A stretch of DNA of 64,000 nucleotides from Taeniopygia guttata (lineage: Eukaryota; Chordata; Aves; Passeriformes; Estrildidae), in contig NC_133025.1 of NCBI RefSeq assembly GCF_048771995.1, positions 7,378,001 to 7,442,000 of the forward strand. The letters run 5' to 3'. Positions within the stretch are counted from its first letter, which is position 1; each line of letters begins with the position of its first letter. The notes below the pieces were generated by a model that had not been told where the DNA came from, did no database searches, and saw only the letters and a program-made list of their open reading frames with translations. A program made the translations under genes and the position numbers. Shown piece after piece: positions 24,901-37,900 of the stretch.

Positions 24901-27182
24901 GCTCTCAGTGTTGCTGGTTAATGCTCTGTTTTATATGGTTTGAGGTTTTTTTTTTTTTTTTTTTTTTTGCTGTTGGTTTTTTGGGTACACATAACACTCT
25001 TCTCTTTTCTTCAGGACAGAATCATCAATCTAGTTGTTGGTGGCTTAACAACCTTGCTGCTTGTAGTAAGTATCTCCCATCCTACCCCATGTTGCATCAT
25101 TAAGTGACAGGGAGAAAACCAGAATTCCTCCCCAAAAATGGGTGGTGAAGCTTCCAATGACCAAAGAGGCTCTGATTTAGGGCAGGCAGTCATTTTGGGA
25201 CATATCTGTCTTTTGAAACTCTTTGACAACAGGAGAAGGGGAATATCTTTCTTTAAGAGCTGCAATAAAATCCTTGAAGTTCTCTGGCAGCTTGTCCATC
25301 CTGGCTGAACGTGAGGCTGGGTGAGACAACAAAGCATTTATGTGCCAGGAGAGCGTGTTTGCTTCTATTTCCTTCTATTTATGACTCATTGGCCTCTATT
25401 TATGGCTTATACAAGTCTTTCAAAGTTTGTCCCTTGTGTTGAGCTGTGCTTTCCCCAAGCTTTAAAGACAAACCCGATGCTGTTGTGACTGGAGACCATC
25501 AGTGTGGTCCACGGGGGATGGTTGGAGAGCTGAGGTGCAGGGAGGCTGTGGGGAGAGCTGAGGTGCAGCTGCTGGAACACTTGGCTGAAGGGCTGCTCCT
25601 CCATGGGCAGTGTGCACCCCTGGGCCCGATGGCTCCGTGGCTCCTTGGAGGGTGTTTCTGGCAATAAGCCAGCGTGGCAAAGCTTTTGGCAGTTTTTTTC
25701 CCACTCCTCTCAGTGTGCAGCTCTATCAAAGCAGTTTTCCTCCAGACTTGCACATTTCCCTCCATCTCCTCAGGGGTGGGAGTCAGAGACCAGGGAGGGT
25801 GTGCAGATCAGGATGTGAGTGCTGTGCTGCTCCAGCCCTTGGGCTGAGCCTCTTCTCACTGCAGCTCTGGCCAGAGTGAAATCCTCATCTTTGTTTTCCT
25901 CCATACAGGTCACTCTAATCAGTGCTTTTGTCTTCCCACAACTACCTCCAAAACCTGTGAATGTATTTTTTGCTTTCTGCATCTCCTTGTGTTGCATTTC
26001 TGCTGGCATTCTTGTAAGTACTGCCGTGTTTGCCGTGCTTTTGAGTCAATGGCTCTGAATAAAATCTGCTTTACGTGGTGCTGCCTTCTTTTTTACACTC
26101 TCCTAGAAAAGCTTTCCTGCCTCCACAACACAAGCTGACAATGAGGGAGTGGTAGTGAGTTTTGTATTTACTGCAGTTAAGTGTGTGAACTGAGCCAACT
26201 CCTGCAGCCCAGCTGTGGTGCAAGACTTGTGACCTCTGTGGCACTGCCACCCACAGCTGCCAGTGGAGACACAGAGTAGGAAACCAGGGAGCAGAGCACT
26301 GAAAGGGGAATGTAGAGATGGACTGTGCTGCAGGAGACACCTGAAGTGGGATCAGCCATGAACTTGCACCTTTCAAACACAGGGGATGAGTTACAGGGGT
26401 AGGAAGCTACAGCAAATGGAAGATGTTCCTCTACTCAACAACTGCAGAATTCCAAGGGAGCTGGTCCCAAAGGGAACTGTCAGGTGTGAGTTCACAGAAT
26501 CACAGAAATGTTTGGGTTGGAAGGGGCTGTCAAAGACCATCTAATCCAAACTCCCTTCCATGGGGAGGCACATTGGTGGCTCCTTCTGCTGTAGCTTTTC
26601 ATACTTGGAGCATTCTTCTTCCTCCAGCCGTGACCCGGAGCAGCCCTGAACCCCTCACTGCTGGCTGTGCTGGGAAGTTGCTCTGCATTGCCTGGTCAGT
26701 CCCAGTTTTTGATCCTACAGCTGCTGGTCACGACTCTGCCCAGAATAGACTGTGTTAGTGCAAGGCTGATGTTTGTCCTCATCCACCAGGGTGTAGCCAG
26801 CTTTGAGAGGTAAAACATCTCCAGCTAAGCCACCCACTCTCCCTCCCTCTCAGCAAAGCTGACCAGACAGTACCTGTCCTCAGGGCCAGTTTCACATACA
26901 GACACACACTCAGTCCCTCTGGCCAGAGGAAGTTGGATTGTTTTACAGGAAGAAAAAACACCCAAAACTAAACCTGCAAGTTGCCAATTCAGTTACCAAA
27001 CAAAGTTTCCTCAGAATGCCTGGCTTTTTGAAATAACACCAACTCCTTTTCTCTTCTAGATCTACTGGTATCGACAAGGAGACCTGGAACCCAAATTTAG
27101 AAATCTAATTTACTACATATTGTTTTCTATTGTCATGTTATGTATATGTGCCAACCTGTACTTCCATGAAGTGGGTAAATGA
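18857..27182 (+). CDS. TMEM243: TMEM243, small multi-pass membrane protein (four coding exons)
   Basis: The coding sequence joins 18857-18934, 25015-25065, 25909-26013 and 27060-27182 and gives 118 residues, the same length as human TMEM243. The start reads MEGFPARGYGTGGADNRPLF with GETSAR next, and later blocks such as TLISAFVFPQLPPKP and IYWYRQGDLEPKFRNLIYYI are almost identical to the family. Hydrophobic segments at about residues 30-52, 57-80 and 92-112 suggest a multi-pass membrane protein. The human gene was linked to drug resistance and its biochemical role is unclear. All three introns are phase 0 with GT-AG ends. Intron 1 is about 6 kb and GC-rich. The gene converges on DMTF1, as in mammals. 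Confidence 0.97.
19135..25014. other. TMEM243 intron 1 content
   Basis: This GC-rich intron interior (roughly 20,000-24,900 looks clearly richer in G+C than the flanks) has C-homopolymer-rich sequence at 19150-19500 and many short spurious open frames. No exon with convincing coding similarity was found. A run of 23 T at 24946-24968 precedes exon 2. Confidence 0.55.
19715..19773 (+). repeat. (GATGGG)n hexanucleotide microsatellite
   Basis: About ten perfect copies of a six-base unit lie in TMEM243 intron 1. One frame reads Met-Gly repeats, another Gly-Asp and the reverse Pro-Ser; none is a gene. Regular runs of four G make it able to form G-quadruplexes on the plus strand. Confidence 0.93.
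25015..25065 (+). CDS. TMEM243: TMEM243 coding exon 2
   Basis: A 51-base exon encodes residues 27-43 (DRIINLVVGGLTTLLLV), the first part of transmembrane segment 1. It has acceptor cttcag and donor gtaagt and is phase 0 on both sides. Confidence 0.95.
25909..26013 (+). CDS. TMEM243: TMEM243 coding exon 3
   Basis: The exon encodes residues 44-78, with the conserved loop FPQLPPKP between the first two membrane segments and most of segment 2. The acceptor is atacag and the donor is gtaagt. Confidence 0.95.
26494..26567 (-). mobile_element. CR1 LINE 3' end fragment, reverse
   Basis: A short reverse-oriented CR1 end in TMEM243 intron 3 starts at cacagaatcacagaaatg, followed by ttgggttggaaggggctg and a ctaatccaaactccctt block. 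Only about 75 bases survive. Confidence 0.85.
27060..27182 (+). CDS. TMEM243: TMEM243 coding exon 4 (terminal)
   Basis: The exon encodes residues 79-118 and the TGA stop at 27180-27182. It contains the basic loop RQGDLEPKFRN and the third membrane segment. The acceptor is cttctag. Confidence 0.95.
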   Translation: MYWYRQGDLEPKFRNLIYYILFSIVMLCICANLYFHEVGK

Positions 27183-27506
27183 AGGACATTGGGAATACCC
27201 AGCAATGATGCTGCTGTGTCAGACTGCTTCCAGCTCAGCTCTCAACTCTACTCAAGACATTGAAGTGAGAACCATCAGCCTGAGAGAAGTGGGTTGTGCA
27301 AGGATAAATCAGTACATGATTTTCATGTAAATGTATATGTAATGTCCCTCTTGTTGGGGAGAATTATTGCCATAAGACGTGACATTCTGCTTTTTTTTGA
27401 AGAGCTACTGTTGCGCTTAATGAACATTCCAGTTGTACTGATGTTTCAGAATGGCACAAGCTTTTTCATTTTGGAAAAAAACTGCACTTTTTTAAATTAC
27501 TGTATA

Positions 27507-27549
27507 AATAAACTGCAGCACTGAAAGGATCTGTGGCAGTATAAATAAA
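27507..27549 (+). terminator. TMEM243: TMEM243 polyadenylation signals
   Basis: Two AATAAA hexamers, at 27507-27512 and 27544-27549, lie 325-365 bases after the stop codon. They are the likely 3' end signals and sit only tens of bases from the opposing DMTF1 signal. Confidence 0.7.
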
Positions 27550-27581
27550 TGGCATCTTACAGTCAAGTAAGACAAATACTC

Positions 27582-27587
27582 TTTATT
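27582..27587 (-). terminator. DMTF1: DMTF1 polyadenylation signal
   Basis: TTTATT on the plus strand is AATAAA on the minus strand, about 1.2 kb after the DMTF1 stop codon. Cleavage would fall near 27555-27570, next to the end of TMEM243. Other upstream signals could also be used. Confidence 0.6.
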
Positions 27588-28815
27588 TTGTTGAAACTGA
27601 ATATACAATTATTTCTGTTCCCTAGGCAACCATTTAAAACTACAACTTATTTTTCACATTAACAAAACCACAGACTGAAAAAGACCAACTCTTGATTATG
27701 AAGAGCTAATTACAGAAATAAATAAAATAATTTATACAAGTCTTTAGTTTCTATAGCTTTTTCTCTTGATTCCTAGCTAACAGGCTGCTGTTCAGCCTAG
27801 TGTCTGTTTCAAACAATGTAGGAATTAATTGGCCTCCTTTGCCTCGAGGCCCTATGTCCAGACTCTCACAGAGCAATTCCTCCAAGACTTTGCCACCTTC
27901 ACACCACTCCTCATTTACTAACTTGCTGCAGAAATCAGGTCTGGAGAGGTGGCTGGTAGTGTCAGGTAAACAGCAACAGAGACAAACGCTCCAACCCACT
28001 CACAACAATCTCAAAGAAATTCCAAGCTTGTCGGGGGAGGCTGGTGGGTCCCAGTAGCTTCCCTTTCTCATAGCCCTTCCCTTTTTATTTAGCTTGCTGT
28101 AGTGATGAGAGGATAGAAAAAAAAACAACAAAACAAGAAAAAATTTTCCACAAGTGATCTTTTCTGAGCTGTCCATTGCCAGCAATGGACTCCTCAGGAA
28201 CAAGCAGACCAGGCAAGTCCCATAAGTTTCTGCCTTCTTCCTATGCCACAGACATATGAACGAGTCAGGTGAGATGGGAATACACACCACTGCTTCACGA
28301 TGCTGCCCATGCTCCCTGAAGTCTTTGATGGAACTTACTCCTTCCAGAAGTGTAACAGTTTCTTACTCCATGTATTACAAGAGTCAGTAAGTGCAAAAAT
28401 CCTCACCCATTCTTCATGAAACCTGTGCAAACTACTACTTGCTGCGGCACTAAGAGGCTACAGTCCACAATCCTTGACTTCTGTCCAGCTTTCCACATGT
28501 GCAGTTCAGCACATCAGTAACAAGTCAGATCAGACTGGATGATCTGAGCACTGTGAGCACTGCAACAGAGGCTCTTCAGCACACTGGAACACCCCAGCGA
28601 GATGTGGCACCTCAGGGCTTGGCTGGCAGCTCAGTCCTCCCTCCCAGATGAGGGAAACAGCCTGAGCAGAGAAAGTGCACCGTAGTCATTTCACACTGGA
28701 AGCTTCTGTTCAAAGAGACAGAGTGTGACTGCTTTCTTTGGAAACGTGGCACAGGGCTGTAACTAACTTCACAATGCAAACATGGTCAATAGAAAATGGA
28801 CACCATTGCTGCTTC
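27588..28815 (-). other. DMTF1: DMTF1 3' untranslated region
   Basis: About 1.2 kb lies between the DMTF1 stop and the AATAAA at 27582-27587 (minus strand), with no recognised gene or repeat. Short open frames here are not supported. Confidence 0.6.
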
Positions 28816-28925
28816 TCAGTGACAGCTCACTAAATCTTCAACATCCTTTGAATCTTCTGAGTCAGGACTGCCCAACGATGAGCCAATTATGTGTGACCCA
28901 TCTCCGTGATGCTGTAGGATAGGAT
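28816..28925 (-). CDS. DMTF1: DMTF1 coding exon 16 (terminal)
   Basis: The exon encodes residues 732-767 (DPILQHHGDGSHIIGSSLGS to VEDLVSCH) and the TGA at 28818-28816. The C-terminal end closely matches human VEDLVNCH. Confidence 0.94.
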
Positions 28926-31900
28926 CTGGCAAGGGACAAAGAGCATTAGAACTATTGCTGTGCCATTATAACGAGATATAAAATACAAACTTTGGAGACA
29001 GGAAATGTAGCCTGGAATTCTAACCAGTTACAGGTAGTGTTGCTCAAACTAGGCAGTTTGCAATTGCTAGTGTCACAGGAACACAGAATAGCTGGGGTTG
29101 GAAGTGACTTCTGGAGATCCTCTAGCCCAACCCCTTGCTAAAGCTGGTGCAGCTAGAGCACATTGCACAGGACCACATCCAGGTGGGTTCTGAGTATCTT
29201 TAGAGAAGGTAAGTGATGACCAACACGGATGGATATGAATGCAAATGCATTTGCATTTGCATCCATCAGGTATTGCACTATCAGTGCTGACCCTCTGAGG
29301 GCTCTACAGGGAGATCCTTCCTCTGGGGAGGAGGATTTGTTAGGTTACTTGGGTTTCACATATGTAACATTATTTAACAGAAAGCAAGGGTCTATGAAGT
29401 GTTGTCTGTAGAGACTCAAAAGCTCTATACAGGGCTTTATTGAAAGGGACTGTCATACCTGTGAGAGTTGTCAAGGGCAAGACTGATTCACTATCTATAT
29501 CGTCTGTTGCCTGGATAAAACCATGGGAAGAAGGAACAATAAGCACAGTCTCATCATCTATTGTAGGCTGATCAACTTGTTCTTCTATTGTTGGGGAACC
29601 CAGGTCCTGCACAACACAGAACAGGCAATGAGAGTGTATTCATTGCAGCACAAACAAAAACCTGCATTGCTCAGCCAAACTCCACAGTAAGCAATACACT
29701 CTGGATGAATTTTATCTCATTAAACTGAATGTCACTATTTCAGCATTTACAGGGCACGTTTCATCTTAGAGCAGGTACTCAAAAACAAGATGAGAGGAAT
29801 TTTACCCTGTTAAGTAAAGTGGAGAGGAAGGGAGACACTGCAAGGTGGTGATAAAATGTTCCCTTGCAAGTCAAATATTATATTCCTGTGAATAGGAATA
29901 ATTAGGCTTTTCCACTACTTTCTGTCTAGATGTTCTGAGACTGAAGCATTACCTTTAAACAGCTTTACCTTAAGTTTCATAACTCCTGTTGTCAAACTTT
30001 AAATTACACTGAACACAGAGCTCAAAAGACCCACTTTATTTGCTGTGCCTTGCTTGGTCTGTCACTGGCTGGAATCTGGCTCCAGACTTTTTTTGCTGAA
30101 TGTAATGGTACCACAAGACTGGCAAGATTGATTCCTTCCAGGTACAAGTTGTCAATATCCTCATTCTCTTCCAGCCCTGCCACTGCCGCTGCTCCTGCCT
30201 CTTCCCTGGCTCCTGTGGCACTCCAATGGCAGCAACACATCTGGCTGACTCAGTGTCACAGCACACTCCTGGTTCCACACATGCAGTGAAAAGTCATCCC
30301 ACACAGTACTGCCAGAACCAGCAGAGATATTTGGAGTCCAGTTTTTGTGTGTAACATGCTTAAGGTTTGCTCAAACTTCAGGAATCCCTGATGTAGAATG
30401 CTAGCAACTGCTGCTGACACAATGGAAGGTACCTGGATTTATCACTGTTTGCAGAAGTTACAGCCCTCTGTGTTTAAGAAAATCCTGTTGTTCCACCATG
30501 TTGTTTTTTGTAGGAAAACTTGTTTTCCCACGTAACTCCACAGTATTTTTGCAAAGGCAGCTGCCTGAAAACCCCTTCCTTGATGCTGCTGGAGAGGAGC
30601 TGACAACCTGTGCTGCAGCTCTGTGAACTGCACTTGGTCCCATCCACAAGGGCACGGTGTGCCTGACCTGCAGGAACAGCTCTCAGCAGAGCACACAGCT
30701 CTGCCCACCAGCAGCACTGGGCTGCAAAGCCTGAAACTGGGAAGAGGAGGCGTGAAAAACTAAAGAAGCCATTGTGGCAAATGGGCACCTTTCCCAGCCA
30801 GAAATAATAAAACCCTGCAGCATGACTGCCTGCCTCCCACTACCCACCCACAGTGACAATACAACCCTGGCAAGCTCATAAAAATAACACTGACTTAAAG
30901 AAAACAAAATTTAGGCATGTTTTTCTGGAGTAACTTTTCACTAAGAATTACTCACAGACAGTTCACTATTTCCTAGAATTTAAGTACACATGTCAAACTT
31001 GAATCTGACTTGACGGGTAAGGCAAATTAGAATTACAAATCCAGTTTGTTTTTCTGTATAGAAAAAAAAAAGTTTACATTCTGCTAACCATAAGCAATTT
31101 GTACAAAGTTAAACTAGGAACTAGGTTAATATCAAAAGTTTATTAATTCTATCTTGAGAAACTGAAGTTTTAAAATAAGAATAGAAAGCTGATGGTCTGC
31201 CTCAAATGTTGAAAATCTTATCACAATTATGTCAACCATGACACAGAAAGAGGAAAATGGAAGAATAATCCCCATTTTCTGATGTACTCAGGATTCAGAT
31301 GCTTCCGTAGTAGCAAACTTGAGATGTACAAAGATTCTCCCTTTTGTAGAACAGAACAGATAAGCACTGTCTATTAGAAGCCTCTCTGAAGACAAGGCCA
31401 AAGCATATTAATGATGGATTTTCAAGGCTGACAAAGCAGAAATGCAGCTACTGTAGAGAGCAGTGCTCTAAAACACAGGAAGGGGTTTTTTCATCCTTAC
31501 TCATCTTTTCCCAAATTCCAACCTAACCAAATCTGTAAAGGAGGAGGAATTTTCTACCCTGTAAGGAGTCTTATCTTCTTTTTAGCACCTCTGTTTTCTG
31601 TGACATTTTCATAATTCCAGCAACTAAAAGAAACAATCCAAATACCTGTAATCATTTGGATAAACTCATTTCTCCATCTCAGGTGCTGGAGATGAATAAA
31701 TCTGAGGCCAGAGAGAGAAGTAGCTTAATGTTTCAAATTCCCATTTAACAGATATTGATTGGAGCAGTATGTTTAACAGAAGTCCTCAAAACTGGAAACT
31801 GAAGTACATCTTGAAGTATGTTATTAGACTCAAAACAAAACCTAAATACTCTAGCTCTGCTCCTATCTATTGATGCAGGTGTGTTGAACAATTAACAGCC

Positions 31901-34900
31901 CAGTTTAAAGCAAGAGCATCAAGCAGGAATCATCTGAAGGCAACTGCTCAGTGCCATCAATGTTGCAGCTTTCCACTGTCACCATGTAGAGGCACCCTGA
32001 GTAGTGAAGCAACTCCACAGCTAGTGAGGGGCTCAGTGTTCCAGATGAAGTTAAATATAAACCCTGGTACTAAATTAAATGTTGTTACTTTCATACTTGT
32101 AACACACTAACAAACTCAAGGATAAAGGATCTCAAGAAATACTTGTAGAACTGTGAATTCAGAATCACAGAATTCTTGGGATGGGAAGGGACCTTGAAGA
32201 TCAGTCCAGGCCCCATCCAATCTGGCCTTGAATACTTCCACAGATGAGGCAGCCCACAGTTTCTCTGGGCAACCCGTTCCAGTGCCTCACCACTCTCACA
32301 GGAAAGAACTTTCTCCTAATGCCTCATCTAAACCTACATTTTTTCAGTTTGAAGCCATTCCCCCTTGTCCTGTCACTATATGCTCTTGTGAATAGCCTCT
32401 CTTCATCTTTCTCCCTTCAGCTACCAAAATAAATGAAATCACTGGGATATTTCAGATTAATAGCTTAACATAAGGCCACAGATTCAATGAAATAATTCTC
32501 CAAGCGGAAATGGGGAAAATATCAAGTATCATGCCCTCCCTTACCTCAGTAACGTAAGTGCTGGGTAAATCAGAGTGAGAATCCTCATTCTGTTTCAGGC
32601 TAGTATCAGCAATCTCCTCCTGTGTTCTTACCATAACTCCATCCATCAGTTCTCTACTATTCCTGCTGCTAAATTTGGAAGCATCATCTTCGTTGTAGGC
32701 TGACTGCTCTTCGTCACTCAGCTTGGGCTGATGGATGTCATGTGGGAAAGTATTTGCTCCTAGGGTGTCTGGAGGATCTGTCAGGTCAGCTGACTGAATG
32801 TCTGCATCCACAGTCAGTTCTGTCTGGGTGACAGAGGAGGAGATGTCTTCGGCAGCAACGGTGCGGATTATGACACTTGGCGTGTGGCACTGCACTGTGA
32901 CGTTGTCACTTGTGTTTAACAAATGCTCTGGCTGTCAGCAGCAATTGCAAAAAAGAGACAAACAAAAGCCCAAAAAAGGTCAGAGACTTTCCTGTAACTA
33001 TCTACAAATCTTTCAAACAAATACAAGCAAAAATATTCCAATTGCTAAGTGTAGTTTAGAGTTTTATATATATACTATGTCAGCCCAGATCATCTGTTGA
33101 CCTTTCCTGTTCCTAAAGGATAACTTTGTAGACTGAATGTGGTGTCATGTGTTCTTTAAGTCACAAACAAAGTAAATACATAATAATATGAAAGAGGCAA
33201 CCATTCAGGTGAGGATCACTGTAGATTCAAAACATCAGTGTTTTTTCCACTGAATTCATCGCTTTTGCGATTCAATCTCCAGTTCGCTTCCCCTTCCCTC
33301 CCTCTAATAAAAAGCAATACTTGTCACTACTATCCAAGCCCTGTGGACCAGTATCTATTTGTGAGAGTAACTGAAAACATTACAAAACATCAAGACTTGG
33401 TTCTGCTGGAGACCAAGCCACTGAATGGAGACAGTCTGTTCAGAACCTGCTCACTAAGCTAAGCTATGAAGCAACATGAGGTTGTTTTTTAAAAACAATA
33501 CACAAACCCCCAGATGCTCAAGTCTTCAGGATTTTAAGCAAAGTAGCATTGTTATGACTTAAGAACTGCTTTGCAAGACTAAGATGCATGTGCAGGGCCC
33601 TGCATGACAAGGTTGCCCTCGCCCCAGTGCCCAGCCCCCGGGGCTGTCCCTGCCCAGAGCTCACAGACAAGGCGTGAACGATGATCTGCTCCGGGGAGGC
33701 GGGAGCTGCCGCGGCCGTCAGGGTCATGGTGGGACTCGTGGTCAGCGTTAAAGGGAGGCCCTGGCTCGAGCTGGTCTGCAGTAAGTAGGTACCTGGTGTC
33801 CCAGTCGGCTGCAGGTGGAAAGACTGAAAAGACAACACGGATTTAATACCCAAATGCACTGCCCAGGACATACTGGAGCATTTTGATTTACATGAACCAG
33901 CTTAAATGTAACTCCCCTGGAAAATCACCACGCCAATCCAATCCCTTCTGCACTGACTGCTGCACTGCACTCAAAAAGCAGAAAAAAATCCTCATCTGTA
34001 GCCTTAGGCTACCAAGGCAAGTATTAAGGGCAGGAGCCCAGCAGGTCTGTATTATGCTGTACAACAGCAAGTAAAAAAGGGACAAATTCAACTTACTTTT
34101 GCATTGAGATGAAAGAGAAATGGTGCTACGAATTATAGGACAATGGAACTGAGACAATCTTTATTTGCTGGGAGCTTTCTCTAGCTCCTTTATGTCAGAT
34201 TTCAACAATGAAAAAAATCCAAGCACAAAGGAAAACTTTGTAGCATTAAAGCAAATTTAAAACATTTAAGTATAATTCACAGTTTACTTGGCAGCCCTAA
34301 TGGATTACACTTTCAGAAATAGGTTTTAGAACTCTTCTTCTTTCTACTTTTTCTTTTTTTTTTTTTTTGGAAATGCGAACTTCTATAATCTAAGAAGTAG
34401 CTGGGTTGAAAAGGAAAAACCACAGTAACAAACACCAGTTACTTACTGGAAGAATCTCAAAGGTCTGCAGTGTTCCACTGTTTAGTGTTATTGTCTCAGA
34501 GTCAACAGTAGCAGCAGGGGAATCGGTTGAGGCTGCAAAAGGAAGGAAAAAAAAGAAAAGAAAAGTATGTAAACCAGAATGTTCAGCCCTGTAGAGAGCA
34601 TAACATACTATAATTAATACATGGCAGGGTACTGTTAATTCCCCTAAGAGGAAAAAGAAAACTGGCTGCAGTCCTAATGACAAGGTTCTCTAATTAGTAC
34701 CCAAGATACAATTCTATTTAAAGAGAGCATTCTACAATCCAAAAGAGCAAAAGAAAGTAAGTATGGGTTTAGCACACAGAGATAAAAGCAGAAAATCAAG
34801 TTTCTGACATGATTTAATTACTTTTTGTAATGAGATTTGCAAGAGGTTCTAATGTAACGATACCCTTTGGTGTAATAATATCCTTTGGATCATGTACTGC

Positions 34901-37900
34901 TTGCTTCAAACTGGTATCATGCTTAATATTGTAGTGTTTCTCACAGACCTCTTTTTATGTTTTTGTATTTTTACTTTTTTCTGCCCTCCACAGTATGTCC
35001 ACCCCTAAAGAAAGTTCAAATGATTCCCAGATATTTACCTATCCTGTGTGTTATGCCTGCAGTATAAAAGCTGTAAGTATTCTTATGATAACTGTGTAAT
35101 TATTTATGCAATTAGCTCCACTAATTATAAAAGCAGTGAAGAGAAGCACTGGAAAAAATTGATGTACCAGGTATTTTAAGATCACCAGGCCCAAACAACT
35201 TGTACTCAAAACTTTATAACCATAATTACAATTTCGACTTACTCTTAAAAAAATATCACAAGTTCCAGGAAGCTGAAACAAAATTAATACTCTGCCTGGG
35301 GTTTTCCAGTAATTTCCTAAATACCAGAAGGGGAAAAGAGCTACAAGATGATAACGGTGACCCAAGCAGTGGAAACTTTGCCATCTCAGACTCTATGGCT
35401 GCAAAATACAGTAATTTTGGTCTCTTAAGAACATAAAAGCTCAATTTTGGAAGCTATTATTATTGTAGTGGCATGTTCAAGGTTTTCTGCTGCAGATTTC
35501 CTGGCACTCAATAGCAGAGAGCTGTAAAGTATGGCCTGTCAGTCACCTAGCCAGTATATTCATAAAACCTCAGGAACTGGCCCTTTGAAACCCTGAGCAT
35601 TCCACCAAATGCAGCTGAAAGTGGCTAAGAGGTTCAGCTCTCGTGGGACTGTGAAACACACAATACAAAATTCACTGTGATTACACAACCAGAAATTCTT
35701 CAGAAAAGCAGACTAAAATGGGGGAAAAGGCTTGTTAGGCAGACATGGGCAAGTGAAGTCACAAAATAACCATTACACAATTCAATTTAGAAATGACTAC
35801 AGGTTCCAGGATCCCAGCCCATCCTGCCTGCTCATCAAAACCCATCGGCTTCAATCGAGCCTCATTCAAAGTCTGAGACTACTGACATACTATGACAGAC
35901 AAAAAGTTCTTGGCTTGGTGTCATCTGTCATTCTAATTAGAAAATAAACCACATAAAATGAAGCTAGCACTTAATAAATAGATTAAGATAGACTGATCTA
36001 CTAAAATTATAAACAGAAAATTGTTTGCCAAACGCCTATTCATGCATAGTCTGAAGAATCAGTTTGTAGACTGATCAGCTTAGCTCGGAGCAGGGTGTTA
36101 ATAATGCCAGGACTATGGATCCAATCCCTGTATGGGCCACTCATTTAAGAGCTGGGACTCGATGATCCACGTGGATCCTTTCCAGCTCAGAATATTCTGT
36201 AACTATTTGGTAATCAGCAAGACCAAAGCACTAAATTTTCCTAATAAAATTTACAAATGACAAATGGTGCAAAATAATATACAGTACAGACGACAGACTG
36301 CATGTGACTGGAGTTACTTAATAAGATTAGTTACAAAATCAATCAGTAAGAACTACACTCAGAGCAAATCTGGGAATCAATGTTAGATAATGAGCAAAGT
36401 TCATCCTTAAGAGCATGGGAAGCATCAACTTAAAAAAAAAAAAAATACAGTGGTTTAGCAGAACACTGGCTGAATGTTGGTGTGACTTAGCAGCTAACAT
36501 TCTCCAGAGTGTTTGTGACTAGAAATAATTGCATAATAAAGGATCAGAAAAAAATACTTATACCTTCCCTTCAGTGCCCTGCATCAGAACTTAGGGACAG
36601 CAGTCTATGTAAAAGGAGAACTTGTACACGATGTTCATTGCTCTGCGCAAGAGTGACCAGAAACAACTTAAGGAATAAACACACACACTCTACGTTCATT
36701 AAGAAGTTTGTGAAAGCTTTTCAAAGAACTGGTTATGTGGCAAACTCCTGCGTGCACACACACAAACAGACACCAACAACACCTGTGTTCAGGTGCTCCA
36801 ATTGTAGCTTCTTGGAATGATGGTCACAGCAGTATCAACATTTGCCTAACAAAGTTAGAAACGGGTAAATGGAACACAAAAATGTTTCAACTGAAGTTAT
36901 GGCATGACCAAGGGAGAATGAATACAACCCTTTAAGACATGCTCACTCCTCCTTCACCACCTTAGCAGAAGAAAGTTTCAGGTTTTGTGTGAGTGGTTTG
37001 TTTCAGTACTTACAGACGTGGGTGATCTGCACTGGGATCTGCAGAGCTGCCATGGGGCTCGGGGCACTGCCCGTGCTCTCCTCCAAGCGCGCCACGCGGA
37101 TCTGCACGTGCTGCACCCCCGAGCTGGGGTTAGTGTTTGCTAAGCCACTGCCACATTTGTTCTCTGAGAGCTGGTGCCCTGGGTTGTTTTTTTGGTTCTC
37201 GTGGAGCTGTTTAAGACCCTTTATCAGCACTGAGAGAAAAAACACTCATGCTAAAGCAGGTTGAACAAGCACATTTGAAATGCTGCAACTGGTGATTTAC
37301 CCAAGATGAAAAGAGCAAACAAAATCCTACAGAATCTGGAACTTAAGCCATCTCTAGAGATGCAGAAACTAGAAATTTAGCACATACATAGATCATTTAT
37401 AGCCAACTACAGCAGTGAACTAGATTTCCTCATGGCACCCAGGCACTTCATGATGTCTGGGGGAAAAAAAGAACACATAGCCCATACAATTTTGGAACTC
37501 TATAAAATGATGCATGGTATATTCCCAATCTACTATCAAGTGCCAGTATCACTAGCTGTATAATGCTGCTACCAGAAGTAAATCCTCCAACCTTCTATAA
37601 CACGCAAGCAGATTTGTTCAAGAGCTTCACAGAAATATCACTGAAAATGGGGAGCAAGAGAGAATGAATCCCACAGAGGTTATATCACAGTTCTTCACCT
37701 GTGCATGAAGAGGCCCATTGCTCCAACAGAACCATGCACCCTTCTTCTCTATGATTGCTTTGGCCCTGCTGAGGGAGCAGCTTATGTAACAGCAGATCAC
37801 AAAACCTGAGGCCTCAGCTTTTCTAGAATTCATTACAGCAAACGGCCTAAACATCTCTCCTTTGTCAGGGAAAGACAGCAGAGCCTGTTGATGCAGTGCT

